63,937 nucleotides of DNA from a virus: the IMG/VR virus record IMGVR_UViG_3300009507_000019, positions 1 to 63,937 of that record; one strand, 5' to 3'. Below are positions 7,466 through 15,186 of this stretch, one piece after another. Every line of letters starts with the position of its first letter. Positions within the stretch are counted from its first letter, which is position 1. The notes under the pieces are model-generated. The model worked only from the letters and a program-made list of their open reading frames with translations. It had not been told where the DNA came from and did no database searches. The translations under genes were made by a program, and so were the position numbers.

Positions 7466-7849
7466 CTAAAACGCAACCTGCCAGGAGATGCCAGTTTGAC
7501 CATTTTTATAGACAATATAGGTTCTAACTGCAATTGCCGAGGTCATGGTAAAGTTGAAATGGTCGGGGATACCATTACCGATCGTATAATATGATAACCC
7601 ACTGACTAGGACGTTTGTGACCAGAAGGGTGTCCCTGTGGGGGTTCTTACCGAATATTGGATTCCCTTCAGAATAACAATTACAGGGATCCGAGAGGGCA
7701 GTCGTTGTTTGAGAGTAGTCTACGTAGGATACTAGATTGTACCCTAAGAATAGACCTTTCTCTTTATCAGTCCACTCATTAAAGTGTCTGAACTCTGCAT
7801 TAGCATCAACACACCATAAACAAGCAAGGAGTGCTAACAGTATCTTCAT
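7466..7849 (-). CDS. Secreted or membrane-associated protein, 127 aa
   Basis: Residues 1-19 form a signal peptide (MKILLALLACLWCVDANA, cleavage after ANA). The mature part has a D-x2-QT...E-x-NP.FGKNP pattern seen in small bacterial membrane proteins, followed by a hydrophobic stretch (LLVTNVLVSGLSYYTIG) that could be a membrane helix. Target: periplasm or inner membrane. A role in altering the host envelope, for example superinfection exclusion, is inference. It overlaps the SNase gene by 4 bases. Confidence 0.65.
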   Translation of the reverse strand: MKILLALLACLWCVDANAEFRHFNEWTDKEKGLFLGYNLVSYVDYSQTTTALSDPCNCYSEGNPIFGKNPHRDTLLVTNVLVSGLSYYTIGNGIPDHFNFTMTSAIAVRTYIVYKNGQTGISWQVAF

Positions 7850-8301
7850 ACGGTAGGTATTTCCGTACCAGCAACGTTTTCAACACCAACAACCTCTTGT
7901 AACAACTTGCGGTTCTCAAGGTGTTCACCCTCGATATCATCCTTGGACTGACCGAAGTATTTCACAGCGATATGTTTCTCGATCATCATGGTGTTCACAC
8001 TTCGATAGGAATCAGTCTCTGCATCATACACGATAAACTCGCCTAGGATACGACCATATTTTCCTTTACCATCCTTTCGAGTCTGTAGGGTAGACTTCTT
8101 ACCCAATAACGCTTTGAGGTATTCTTTTGCAAACAAACCAAACTTCTTCTCGATTGGATCTCGGGTTCTACTCTCCGGAGTATCGATACCATAGAGACGA
8201 ACTCTCTCCTTACGTAACCAGACTCCAAACCCCAGATCGATATTCACATCAACGGTATCTCCATCGACGACCCTAACTATTTCTACGTTGTACTCATACA
8301 T
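7846..8301 (-). CDS. Staphylococcal-nuclease-like (SNase) endonuclease
   Basis: A 151 aa thermonuclease-fold protein. It shows the VVDGDTVDVNIDLGF segment (residues 11-25), the RVRLYGIDTPES motif with the catalytic Arg/Asp/Thr/Glu arrangement (about 34-45) and the second Arg motif YGRILGE. No signal peptide, so cytoplasmic. Ca-dependent cleavage of DNA or RNA is expected; host DNA breakdown is a plausible role. SNase-like genes are known in marine T4-like phages. AAGGACAAG precedes the ATG. Confidence 0.85.
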   Translation of the reverse strand: MYEYNVEIVRVVDGDTVDVNIDLGFGVWLRKERVRLYGIDTPESRTRDPIEKKFGLFAKEYLKALLGKKSTLQTRKDGKGKYGRILGEFIVYDAETDSYRSVNTMMIEKHIAVKYFGQSKDDIEGEHLENRKLLQEVVGVENVAGTEIPTV

Positions 8302-8334
8302 GTTATTCTTGTCCTTAACAATACGCTTAATTAA

Positions 8335-8559
8335 CTACTGTGTCGCGAGTACCGCGTCGATGTCTTGCTTGTTAAACTTTCTAAACTTACGTCTAGTTGG
8401 AGACCATGTCGATTTTGGCGTATTGAACCAAATGACACCAGTAGTACCTCGACGTATATACCCATACAGAGTTGTGCCTCTGGTGATATAGGTATGATTC
8501 GGATACTCACCACCTTCCGTAATCTCTTCACGCCACAGGTATTTATATGGGTCTGTCAT
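8335..8559 (-). CDS. Hypothetical basic protein, 74 aa
   Basis: Unrecognised. Start set at MTDPYKYL (8559) with AAGGAC upstream; it overlaps the preceding gene by 17 bases. The centre (ITRGTTLYGYIRRGTTGVIWF) contains a repeated RGTT and the C-terminus is Lys/Arg-rich. Confidence 0.55.
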   Translation of the reverse strand: MTDPYKYLWREEITEGGEYPNHTYITRGTTLYGYIRRGTTGVIWFNTPKSTWSPTRRKFRKFNKQDIDAVLATQ

Positions 8560-8734
8560 ACTTACCGTCCTTATAAGTGCCAGGCACTGAGAAATATGCA
8601 ATCAAGGTTTCCAGAGACACTTTAACATCATCCCATCCCTGCGTTTCTACATCAACTTCAAGTTCTTCTAACACGTCAACCAAAATCTCGCGAGTCAGTT
8701 TTTCTTTCTGTTCTGCGGTCAAGTCGATATTCAT
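8543..8734 (-). CDS. Hypothetical acidic protein, 63 aa
   Basis: Unrecognised small acidic helical protein (MNIDLTAEQKEKLTREILVD...), similar in feel to small phage regulators but without a defining motif. Adjacent to the membrane protein gene with a one-base gap. Confidence 0.55.
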   Translation of the reverse strand: MNIDLTAEQKEKLTREILVDVLEELEVDVETQGWDDVKVSLETLIAYFSVPGTYKDGKYDRPI

Positions 8735-8735
8735 T

Positions 8736-9035
8736 TTACCACTCCCTCAATATTGTTACCATTAACATAAAACCAGAAATCGCATTCAACATAATCAACG
8801 CACGATCTCTCCAAATAATAGACACCCATAACCACAAAATGATGCCTGCAAAACCGAACATCAAATCATACATCCGGAAGTCAATACCCGCTGAACGCAT
8901 TGCGAGAGAACAAAGAATCAAGATTGAGGCAACCCACTTTAGATACCAATCAAAGTCCTCGGGATACCAGTCTCGATCAGGTTTGAATCGACCCAACGCA
9001 CGTATCTTTGGATCGCCTTTTCCATTAGGTGTCAT
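8736..9035 (-). CDS. Small integral membrane protein, 99 aa
   Basis: Two or three predicted transmembrane helices (about residues 33-48, 58-73 and 80-95) after a polar N-terminus of 30 residues. No signal peptide. Function unknown. The ATG overlaps the MazG-like stop by 4 bases. Confidence 0.6.
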   Translation of the reverse strand: MTPNGKGDPKIRALGRFKPDRDWYPEDFDWYLKWVASILILCSLAMRSAGIDFRMYDLMFGFAGIILWLWVSIIWRDRALIMLNAISGFMLMVTILREW

Positions 9036-9394
9036 TGTTCTTCCTTAATAAAAATACCGTCAACCATCTTACCTTTGCGGTCTTGTATGTCACTGTATGC
9101 GACCTGAAGACAATGACGCATCGATAGACCATTACGTTCAGCAATATTAATCAACACCACCATGATGTCACCAATGTCATCCGCAACGTCACGGTTCTTA
9201 CATACGTTGTCTGACAACTCACCGACCTCCTGAATGAGTTTGCACACTTGGTCTTTATCAGTGGCACCCTCAATGAGATTCCGAGCATAGTGCCAGTTCT
9301 TAACACGATCGCACAGTTGTTCAAGACTCTCACCACTCGGTTGACGTTCAAGACGTTCGAGTGTCGCTTTTTTACTGTAGGTCATTACTTCCAT
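9032..9394 (-). CDS. mazG: MazG-like nucleotide pyrophosphohydrolase
   Basis: A 120 aa single-domain all-alpha NTP pyrophosphatase. The metal-binding signature is seen as EVGEL (Glu56, Glu59) followed after about a dozen residues by ADDIGD (Asp73, Asp76). Start set at 9394, overlapping the upstream stop as TAATG. Phage MazG proteins have been proposed to lower (p)ppGpp or to hydrolyse dGTP/dCTP to recycle nucleotides. With a SpoT-like hydrolase 6 kb downstream, this phage has two candidate enzymes acting on signalling or pool nucleotides. Confidence 0.8.
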   Translation of the reverse strand: MEVMTYSKKATLERLERQPSGESLEQLCDRVKNWHYARNLIEGATDKDQVCKLIQEVGELSDNVCKNRDVADDIGDIMVVLINIAERNGLSMRHCLQVAYSDIQDRKGKMVDGIFIKEEQ

Positions 9395-9591
9395 TAGAAA
9401 TGTTTCTCCAAAACAAAGATTTGATCTTCCCACTCGGCAATCTGGCCAAGTTCCTTTTGAACTGACTCCATGACATCGGGATGTTCTCCGATACCCGCAG
9501 GGTTAGTTAAGTAAACCTCTACGTTCATTTTGTGCAATTCGATTTGCCCCTCAGCATATAACTTTAAGGCGGCTAACATTTTTTCTCTCAT
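9394..9591 (-). CDS. Conserved hypothetical protein, 65 aa
   Basis: Short helical protein with the segment NVEVYLTNPAGIGEHPDV, which I recall as a recurrent small protein of marine T4-like phages. Function unknown. Overlaps the MazG-like gene by one base and the upstream gene by four. Confidence 0.65.
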   Translation of the reverse strand: MREKMLAALKLYAEGQIELHKMNVEVYLTNPAGIGEHPDVMESVQKELGQIAEWEDQIFVLEKHF

Positions 9592-9908
9592 CTACTCATC
9601 CTCGATATTTCGGTTGCTTGTTCCTTGTTAGTGATAGGCACAGCATTAGACTTGTGCATGGTGGAGATACCTTTCACTAACGTTCCTGTGTATTGCGGTC
9701 TTTCTTTTTTAGAGGTGTTGAAGGTTCCGGAATCGTGTGAGGGGTACTGCTTTGACTCTGCCAATCGAAGATCTGCATACGTCTCTGTCTTTGATGATTC
9801 AAACGGTTTAAACTCCGCTGCCTTGTATTTGCCACACACCACTCCTTTGGGTTTCTTACGTTTGATTTTACGACCGTATTGGTCGTGGTTTAATGAATAA
9901 TATCTCAT
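9588..9908 (-). CDS. Conserved hypothetical basic protein, 106 aa
   Basis: Start set at MRYYSLNHDQYGRK (9908), giving an ATGA overlap with the membrane-protein gene; a longer frame from 10016 would run back through that gene. The C-terminal half (YPSHDSGTFNTSKKERPQ) looks like a conserved marine T4-like phage protein. No enzymatic motif. An internal promoter at 9969-9997 lies just upstream. Confidence 0.6.
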   Translation of the reverse strand: MRYYSLNHDQYGRKIKRKKPKGVVCGKYKAAEFKPFESSKTETYADLRLAESKQYPSHDSGTFNTSKKERPQYTGTLVKGISTMHKSNAVPITNKEQATEISRMSR

Positions 9909-10120
9909 CCCATTTCCATCATTTTGGTGAATAAACTGTGCAACGTTGCACCGGTGAATAGAAGTACTATTATAGGGGAAATCACTCCACATGTCAAGAT
10001 CAAAATGTAAAAACATTTCTCTGAAAACGTTTCGAAATCATTCCAACCAGCGATCAGAAAAGTTTTTAGATCTTTCACTTCCTTCAGAAGTTTTTTCAAG
10101 AGATCCATCATAGTGACCAC
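9905..10120 (-). CDS. Small single-pass membrane protein, 71 aa
   Basis: An amphipathic N-terminus (LLKKLLKEVKDLKTF) is followed by one hydrophobic helix at about residues 37-60. Function unknown; a holin-like or inhibitor role cannot be judged. Overlaps the zinc-finger gene by 13 bases. Confidence 0.55.
   Translation of the reverse strand: MVTMMDLLKKLLKEVKDLKTFLIAGWNDFETFSEKCFYILILTCGVISPIIVLLFTGATLHSLFTKMMEMG
9969..9997 (-). promoter_or_regulatory. Internal sigma70-type promoter
   Basis: TTGACA (9997-9992), 17 bases, TATAAT (9974-9969): a full-consensus match inside the 71 aa membrane-protein gene. Predicted to drive the 106 aa gene and the MazG-like gene. Confidence 0.7.
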
Positions 10121-10587
10121 TCGATGGTTGGACGTTGACCACCCTTACCGTTCCAATGTATCGTACACCCACACTCTTCGATGATGGGTAAGATTGCCTT
10201 CAGGTTCTTAACACCTTTCTTGTCACCATTGAAACAGAAGGTAGATTGACTCTGTTGTTCCGGAGTGTGACACAGAAACCCACCGACCGAAGAATCGTAC
10301 TCTAAGTAGTTGTGACACGTCTCAACGATCTCACCGGTGCCTTCACACTCCTCACAATAAATCCACTCACCGTCTTCATCCTCTATCTCACCCTCACCCA
10401 AACACGCATTGCATGTCGAGTAGTCCTGTTCCACTTCACAGTCTTGAGAGTGGTTGAACAGAACCTTGTCGAGATCTGCTTCATCCGGCACTTCCATCCA
10501 CGCACAAGATTGGCAGCAAGGTAGATTCCACCCCACAAACCAACCTTCTTCGGTCAAACGTTCTTGTAACTTACGAAATCCATTCAT
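10108..10587 (-). CDS. Zinc-finger protein, 159 aa
   Basis: Carries paired CxxC motifs: CCQSC near residue 24-28 and a DnaJ-type CNACLGEGEI ... CEECEGTGEI pair at about residues 58-87, which should bind zinc. The C-terminal part (KKGVKNLKAILPIIEECGCTIHWNG) is a small alpha/beta unit, reminiscent of DUF6891-type proteins. Very acidic centre. Likely a protein-protein or nucleic-acid adaptor; no enzyme motif is visible. Confidence 0.6.
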   Translation of the reverse strand: MNGFRKLQERLTEEGWFVGWNLPCCQSCAWMEVPDEADLDKVLFNHSQDCEVEQDYSTCNACLGEGEIEDEDGEWIYCEECEGTGEIVETCHNYLEYDSSVGGFLCHTPEQQSQSTFCFNGDKKGVKNLKAILPIIEECGCTIHWNGKGGQRPTIEWSL

Positions 10588-10808
10588 GCTTCATACTCAT
10601 ATCTAATTTGGTGAAGGATCTTTCCATCTTGAATAAGATCCAATGCAGGGTTATTCTCTGAGTCATAGAAAAACAACTGTTGAAAATCAGAGAACTGTTC
10701 ATCAGCGAGTTGCGTGATGCGATACTCCATTTCCTCCGGTGGCCAGTTTTCTTCTAACAAAGACACACACATATCATTTGGGGTTGCAGTCAGGACACAT
10801 AGTCTCAT
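10584..10808 (-). CDS. Hypothetical protein, 74 aa
   Basis: Unrecognised acidic protein. Four-base overlaps with both neighbours (ATGA type) show tight translational coupling. Confidence 0.55.
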   Translation of the reverse strand: MRLCVLTATPNDMCVSLLEENWPPEEMEYRITQLADEQFSDFQQLFFYDSENNPALDLIQDGKILHQIRYEYEA

Positions 10809-10963
10809 TCGGATTCCTCTCGGGCTTTGGATTTGTTGTACTCACGTTGGTTGTCTTTCTGGACTTCCATCAGATAAAGTATTCGAACTCCAGCTACTAC
10901 CACGACAATCAACGAACTATACAGAACCACGGTAGCGATTAAATGCGATAAGATTTCTAACAT
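10805..10963 (-). CDS. Small membrane protein, 52 aa
   Basis: Start set at MLEILSHL (10963), overlapping the metallopeptidase stop as TAATG. One strong transmembrane helix (about residues 7-24) is followed by a charged tail. Resembles an i-spanin or small anchor in layout, but no partner is visible. Confidence 0.5.
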   Translation of the reverse strand: MLEILSHLIATVVLYSSLIVVVVAGVRILYLMEVQKDNQREYNKSKAREESE

Positions 10964-11397
10964 TAGTTTTTGAACTCCGCTGAAAAGGGGAAACAAGTCA
11001 TAAAGAGCGCACTCTCCAAACCGTACGCCTCTTTCTCCCACGGTTGATTTTCATATTTATAGTTCTTGGCCCTCTTGCCTTTCCACTCAAAATCTCCACC
11101 GTCAGAACCTAACTGACCTCGAATATATTGACGAGCGTGAACCATCTCATGCGCGAGGGTACGCATCTGGTCAAGGAACGATATCTTGGAACCGTCGATT
11201 GGACAACGAATGGCGATCTCGATGGATGCCTCCGTACGTTCTCCAGTGCAGTAACCAAGAGCATCCAGACCACGTTCAAACGAAACCTCAATGGTAGGTT
11301 TGCGTAGTCTTCCCATACCCAGTGCGTTGATCAAGTTGAACATGTAAATCTCAACAACACGACGGTTACGACCACCCTCGATAAAAACATCAATCAT
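10963..11397 (-). CDS. HExxH zinc metallopeptidase-like protein
   Basis: A 144 aa protein with HEMVHARQ at 83-90 (His83, Glu84, His87), typical of SprT-like and related small phage zinc proteases. The third ligand is probably in the downstream acidic segment around residues 118-125 (EKEAYGLE). It shows no signal peptide. Together with the gene at 5483-6157 the phage encodes two cytoplasmic HExxH proteins; targets unknown. Confidence 0.65.
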   Translation of the reverse strand: MIDVFIEGGRNRRVVEIYMFNLINALGMGRLRKPTIEVSFERGLDALGYCTGERTEASIEIAIRCPIDGSKISFLDQMRTLAHEMVHARQYIRGQLGSDGGDFEWKGKRAKNYKYENQPWEKEAYGLESALFMTCFPFSAEFKN

Positions 11398-11693
11398 GCA
11401 ACATACGCCTTTGGTGTAAAACGGGGATAAAGTCTGAAGTGACCCAACTCAGGGAGTGTCTGCATGTACGTGATAGGATCTTGCAAACACTTCGCGTCAA
11501 GAGCATCATAGTACACCATAGAATCATTCTCTATCTCCAACCAGAAGAAGTCGTCATTGAAGAACGAGTTCTCAGAGATTTTATGAACCGGAACATTCAG
11601 GTTTTCAATAACACGGACAGGAACCTTCAGGAATGACGCTGAAGGATCCGTGATGTAGGTGACTGCATTAGCAGGGTTAGTGTTGAAACTCAT
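11394..11693 (-). CDS. Hypothetical protein, 99 aa
   Basis: Unrecognised. Start set at MSFNTNPANA (11693), one base after the preceding stop; a longer frame from 11789 would lie inside the upstream gene. Overlaps the metallopeptidase start by 4 bases. Confidence 0.55.
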   Translation of the reverse strand: MSFNTNPANAVTYITDPSASFLKVPVRVIENLNVPVHKISENSFFNDDFFWLEIENDSMVYYDALDAKCLQDPITYMQTLPELGHFRLYPRFTPKAYVA

Positions 11694-11694
11694 G

Positions 11695-12078
11695 TTATGC
11701 CTCCAACACGTAAGGAGTGTGGTACTTACCAATGTTGATGTCAGTGTAGTGACTTCTGTGGAAGTAGTCAGTCTGGCTGTCGTCTTCACAGAAGAAGTCA
11801 GGGCCTTCCATCGCAGCTTTCAGTTCAGTCAGGAACGCAACAACAGTAGGACAGTCATAGTTCTCACTGATCCAGTAAGGGTTGACTTGAACATACTCAC
11901 GAGGGCCATACTCACTGACAGGCAAAGCACCGATCACATCTAACGCACCACTCTTAATGTTCACAACTAAAGTACTGTGGTGACGAATGGCAATAGTACC
12001 TTTCATCTTGTACTTCTTGAGGACTGCTTTGATCGCAGGGGCTAACTTCTTTTTGTCTTCTTGACTTACATACGCCAT
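11695..12078 (-). CDS. Conserved phage/plasmid hypothetical protein, 127 aa
   Basis: Start set at MAYVSQEDKKKLAPAI (12078), with the purine-rich GAGAGAGAAAAG as ribosome-binding region; the ATG at 12099 lacks one. The N-terminal half (APAIKAVLKKYKMKGTIAIRHHSTLVVNI) resembles a widespread phage and plasmid protein of unknown role. First gene behind the promoter at 12114-12142. Confidence 0.65.
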   Translation of the reverse strand: MAYVSQEDKKKLAPAIKAVLKKYKMKGTIAIRHHSTLVVNIKSGALDVIGALPVSEYGPREYVQVNPYWISENYDCPTVVAFLTELKAAMEGPDFFCEDDSQTDYFHRSHYTDINIGKYHTPYVLEA

Positions 12079-12113
12079 AACTTTTCTCTCTCTCATCATT
12101 AAAATACAGGAGT

Positions 12114-12142
12114 ATTATCTCATGAATCGGGGGTGCCGTCAA
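12114..12142 (-). promoter_or_regulatory. Early promoter with GATGAGAGAG leader
   Basis: TTGACG (12142-12137), 17 bases, GATAAT (12119-12114), then CTCCTGTATT and GATGAGAGAG as in the 7373-7401 promoter. Upstream TCTAAAGAAAAGC abuts the -35. It drives the run of small genes toward lower coordinates. Confidence 0.75.
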
Positions 12143-12181
12143 GCTTTTCTTTAGACTATTTTGTTATAACGAACATTCGTT

Positions 12182-12394
12182 TTATGAATAATGGTCATAA
12201 AAGGTTCTGACAAGGTATTTTCTCAATATACCTAGGAAGAAAAACATGATGGTCATCACTATGGAAATCGTGCCTGGCCCCCATCCTAGACCCATGAAGA
12301 TGGTCAACAGGACGAAGTTTAGACAGATGTTGATGGGTAGGGCGACAATAGTGTCACCCACCGCGAAGTTCAATGCATCCTTATTGACTTTCAA
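12182..12394 (-). CDS. Small membrane protein, 70 aa
   Basis: Two predicted transmembrane helices (about residues 11-35 and 40-58) and a basic C-terminus; no signal peptide. Function unknown. Overlaps the DUF3310 gene by 14 bases. The stop region carries a small AACGAA/TTCGTT hairpin without a T-run. Confidence 0.55.
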   Translation of the reverse strand: MKVNKDALNFAVGDTIVALPINICLNFVLLTIFMGLGWGPGTISIVMTIMFFFLGILRKYLVRTFYDHYS

Positions 12395-12752
12395 GTTTTA
12401 CCTTTTCGTCATGGATGTGGAGTTGGATCAGTGCATAGTGAAGCACCTTCATGAGATCTTTACGGTGATCATCATTACCACCTTTGTTTCCATAACGTTT
12501 TGCGTACTTGATTACGTTACCAAGACAGAAACCTGTACCCAGTCCCGCATCAATGATGATGTCGGTTGCTTGATACTTGTCTGACGCATAGTGTTGACTA
12601 TACGTGGAGTCGACGTAGTCTTTGAACTGTGTAATCAGTTCGTCTTCGTTGAACTTGTATTCGAGATCTGTCTCGAAAAGAGGAGTTTGGACGGGTGCGT
12701 AGATAGAATCTACATCATGGTCATCACGGAGATCGTAACTTACATTGCTCAT
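12381..12752 (-). CDS. DUF3310-type protein (T7 gp1.7 / SaV-like)
   Basis: The C-terminal 65 residues match the DUF3310 pattern: YQATDIIID...GFCLGNVIKYAKRYGNKGG followed by a basic-acidic helix DHRKDLMKVLHYALIQL. In phage T7 a related protein is a nucleotide kinase, but assignment here is only to the family. The acidic N-terminal 50 residues are not part of it. First gene after the promoter at 12783-12811. Confidence 0.7.
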   Translation of the reverse strand: MSNVSYDLRDDHDVDSIYAPVQTPLFETDLEYKFNEDELITQFKDYVDSTYSQHYASDKYQATDIIIDAGLGTGFCLGNVIKYAKRYGNKGGNDDHRKDLMKVLHYALIQLHIHDEKVKLESQ

Positions 12753-12782
12753 AATAATTCCTAATTCAAATAATAAAGGGGT

Positions 12783-12811
12783 AGTATAACATGTTTTCAG
12801 AACGTTGGCAA
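12783..12811 (-). promoter_or_regulatory. Early promoter for DUF3310 gene
   Basis: TTGCCA (12811-12806), 17 bases containing CTGAAAACATG, TATACT (12788-12783). The GAAAAC element occupies the same place in the spacer as in the 5102 and 7373 promoters. Confidence 0.75.
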
Positions 12812-12820
12812 GCGTTTATT

Positions 12821-13312
12821 TCACTTTTTTTTGTACCAACTAGCACAAGTCCAACGTGTGCCTTTGGTTAGAGTTTTGACCTTGTGGTGGTATTCAATAC
12901 CATCATAGAAGAAGATTCTACCCTGTTTTGGAACGATGGTAGTACCATCCTGTAGTTGAGTCTCTCCTCCTTCAAATCCGTCATTCAGATAAAGGACTGA
13001 GGTGTACATAGTGTGTTTACTTGCAACATCATTATGCAACCCCATCCTAGACCCCTCACTCCATTTGTAGACCTGACACCACTGCATGATTGCACCCGCA
13101 AGTTGGTTAGCGAGGATACTCTGGCGTAACCATATATCCTCTACCAACTCATGTTTCATTGGCATATGTTCTACATCCGGATCACCAATAGGTACGTAAC
13201 TAAAGTTTTGTTTAGAGATAACCTCGGGAGCACTCTTGTACAATCCAATCAAGGTTGCACACTCTTCCGGTGTTATGAAGTTATCTTCAACATAAAAGTT
13301 ACGGGGTTTCAC
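12821..13312 (-). CDS. 2OG-Fe(II) oxygenase (prolyl-4-hydroxylase type)
   Basis: A 163 aa double-stranded beta-helix oxygenase. The iron triad is HND at 93-95 (His93, Asp95) and the distal His143, with Arg153 positioned to hold 2-oxoglutarate. The SVLYLNDGFEGGET segment is typical of P4H-like enzymes. Such genes are common in marine T4-like phages; suggested roles are hydroxylation of proteins or DNA-repair-type demethylation, not resolved here. It overlaps the upstream membrane-protein gene by one base. Confidence 0.85.
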   Translation of the reverse strand: MKPRNFYVEDNFITPEECATLIGLYKSAPEVISKQNFSYVPIGDPDVEHMPMKHELVEDIWLRQSILANQLAGAIMQWCQVYKWSEGSRMGLHNDVASKHTMYTSVLYLNDGFEGGETQLQDGTTIVPKQGRIFFYDGIEYHHKVKTLTKGTRWTCASWYKKK

Positions 13313-13512
13313 TAATTTACCTTTGAAGTATTACCTTCAGTAGTTACGAAGAAGTCACCCTCTTCTGTTATTTCTAGAGAATCGGCATTAAAAACACCCA
13401 ACAATACGCTGATCATATCCCTAAAACCCTCACGTCTACCAAAGTATTTACCTGCGATAAACGATCCAAACATACATCCTGTTGCCAGAAGTGTGTGTAT
13501 ATACATGTCCAT
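13312..13512 (-). CDS. Small membrane protein, 66 aa
   Basis: One N-terminal hydrophobic segment with glycines (LLATGCMFGSFIAGKYFG) and an acidic C-terminal tail. Function unknown. Sits between gp41 and the oxygenase in the same transcript. Confidence 0.55.
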   Translation of the reverse strand: MDMYIHTLLATGCMFGSFIAGKYFGRREGFRDMISVLLGVFNADSLEITEEGDFFVTTEGNTSKVN

Positions 13513-13523
13513 GTGACTACTCC

Positions 13524-14894
13524 TTACGAGAAATTAATCCGTTTTAGTTTCTCTCCTTGTTCCGTATCACCGATAGTCGGGGTCGAAATAATCTCCGGAG
13601 AGAGCGTCTGCTCAGAGTTATCAACATCAAATAGTCTCATCTTAGATCGATCAATACCAACCACAAATCGTTTGTCACGGTTGGGATCGTTGTATCGATT
13701 CTTCAACTGTTTCACCATGATCTGTCCCATCTGTTCTAGTTCTTCATTAGAGACTAAGGCGAACATCAAGTCTGCGGTAGCAGGTAGACCAAACGACTCT
13801 GAGGTGTCCTCAAGGCCGGGATCTGAGTTTGCGAAACCAGATCGAGTAGTCTGAGTCGCAGACACGATCGGCACGTTGAACTCTACTGCAAGACCACGTA
13901 ACTCTTCTGCGATTGCCTTGATATATGTGTATGAGTTAATAGAACCACCCATCGCTTTCATTCGAGAAGATGCACATATATTTAGGTAATCTATGAAGAT
14001 GATTTCAGGAACAAACTTCTTCTTTAGACTCAATTCCTCAAGTAACGCACGGAAGTGACTCGCGTGGGCTTGACCGGTAGGATATTCCTTGACGATCAGT
14101 TTTCCGTTGGTTCGTTTTCCGATATCAGATACTCGGTCTTTGAACATGGTCTTAGACAGATTTTGGATTTGGTCGATTGGGGTGTTGAGAAGGTTTGCAT
14201 CAATCCGTTCAGCGATACGCTCTTCTGACATTTCCATTGTAATATAAAGGACGTTTCTACCTTGTGACAAGGCACCGGCGGCGACGTGACACATGAAGAG
14301 AGACTTACCGACGCCAGTACCAGCAAGAGCGATGTTGAGAGTCTTGTTGGGTAACCCACCCTTGGTGATGTTGTTAAAGTACTCAAGATCGAACGGAATA
14401 CGTTCCTCTTGTTTGTGGTAGAAGTCGAATCGTTCTTCTGCATTGTCGACATAATCGTGTCCTACACTCGTATCAAATGACACACCCAGTGCTTTCTGGA
14501 GAATGTCAGGTAACGAGTTCTTAGTTAGTGTTTGATGTTTCCCATCTATTATAGAGATAGACTCCATGATCGCAAGGAATACGGCACGATCCTGACACCA
14601 CTTCTCGGTAGTGTCCAACAACCACTGAGAATCATTATCTTTCTTTTCAAAAAGAGCTGGAATCAGATCAACAGTTTCGTTGTAATTGGATTCGTTGATA
14701 TTGTCCGACTCCTCAATCTGAAGAGTCAATGCATCACGAGATGGGAGTTTGTTGTACTTGGAAACATACGCAATAATCTCACCAAAGATGAGTTTGGGTA
14801 CGCCTTCGAAGTATGGTTTTTTAAGGAACGGAACGACCTTACGCATGTAAGAATCGTTCGTCAATAAATTATTCAGTATTAGATGTTCTTTCAT
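13524..14894 (-). CDS. 41: Replicative DNA helicase, T4 gp41 (DnaB family)
   Basis: A 456 aa RecA-fold hexameric helicase. Walker A AGTGVGKS lies at 191-198, followed by the FIDYLNI Walker B strand near 300 and a TQTTRSG segment with the sensor Arg. The N-terminal 150 residues form the helical primase-interaction domain. It unwinds DNA 5' to 3' at the fork and should work with the primase candidate at 17061-17984. Its start overlaps the upstream 105 aa gene by 26 bases. Confidence 0.9.
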   Translation of the reverse strand: MKEHLILNNLLTNDSYMRKVVPFLKKPYFEGVPKLIFGEIIAYVSKYNKLPSRDALTLQIEESDNINESNYNETVDLIPALFEKKDNDSQWLLDTTEKWCQDRAVFLAIMESISIIDGKHQTLTKNSLPDILQKALGVSFDTSVGHDYVDNAEERFDFYHKQEERIPFDLEYFNNITKGGLPNKTLNIALAGTGVGKSLFMCHVAAGALSQGRNVLYITMEMSEERIAERIDANLLNTPIDQIQNLSKTMFKDRVSDIGKRTNGKLIVKEYPTGQAHASHFRALLEELSLKKKFVPEIIFIDYLNICASSRMKAMGGSINSYTYIKAIAEELRGLAVEFNVPIVSATQTTRSGFANSDPGLEDTSESFGLPATADLMFALVSNEELEQMGQIMVKQLKNRYNDPNRDKRFVVGIDRSKMRLFDVDNSEQTLSPEIISTPTIGDTEQGEKLKRINFS

Positions 14895-15186
14895 TGTCTA
14901 GTAAAGTTCCTTCGCTGATTGCATTTTCTAACACAGATTCAAGTATCTGGCCCACGTACTCGATAAGATCTTCACGCTCTTCTGTTAACGTCTCATCTGG
15001 TGAGTATTGTACCACATAATTGAAGTTTAAGCAACCTTCATCATCATTAAACTTAATGTTACCAAAACGAACTACAGTCTCAGCAAAATCACCACGTAGG
15101 ATGCGAACATCCCACGCCTGATCATTGTCAGACCCCTCGGAAGGGGTCAATTCATAGTCTTTATGTTCAGATAGTTTTGAAATCAA
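14869..15186 (-). CDS. Conserved hypothetical acidic protein between uvsX and gp41
   Basis: A 105 aa acidic protein with alternating hydrophobic strands and a C-terminal helix; no motif recognised. It overlaps UvsX by 4 bases and gp41 by 26, so it is made with the recombination and helicase genes. Position suggests an accessory replication factor; T4 has no counterpart here that I can recognise. Confidence 0.6.
   Translation of the reverse strand: MISKLSEHKDYELTPSEGSDNDQAWDVRILRGDFAETVVRFGNIKFNDDEGCLNFNYVVQYSPDETLTEEREDLIEYVGQILESVLENAISEGTLLDNERTSNTE

Noticed and set aside
8540-8547. Late promoter TATAAATA inside the 74 aa gene
   Set aside because: It is within coding sequence (PYKYL) with no gene start at the usual 25-70 base distance, so probably chance.
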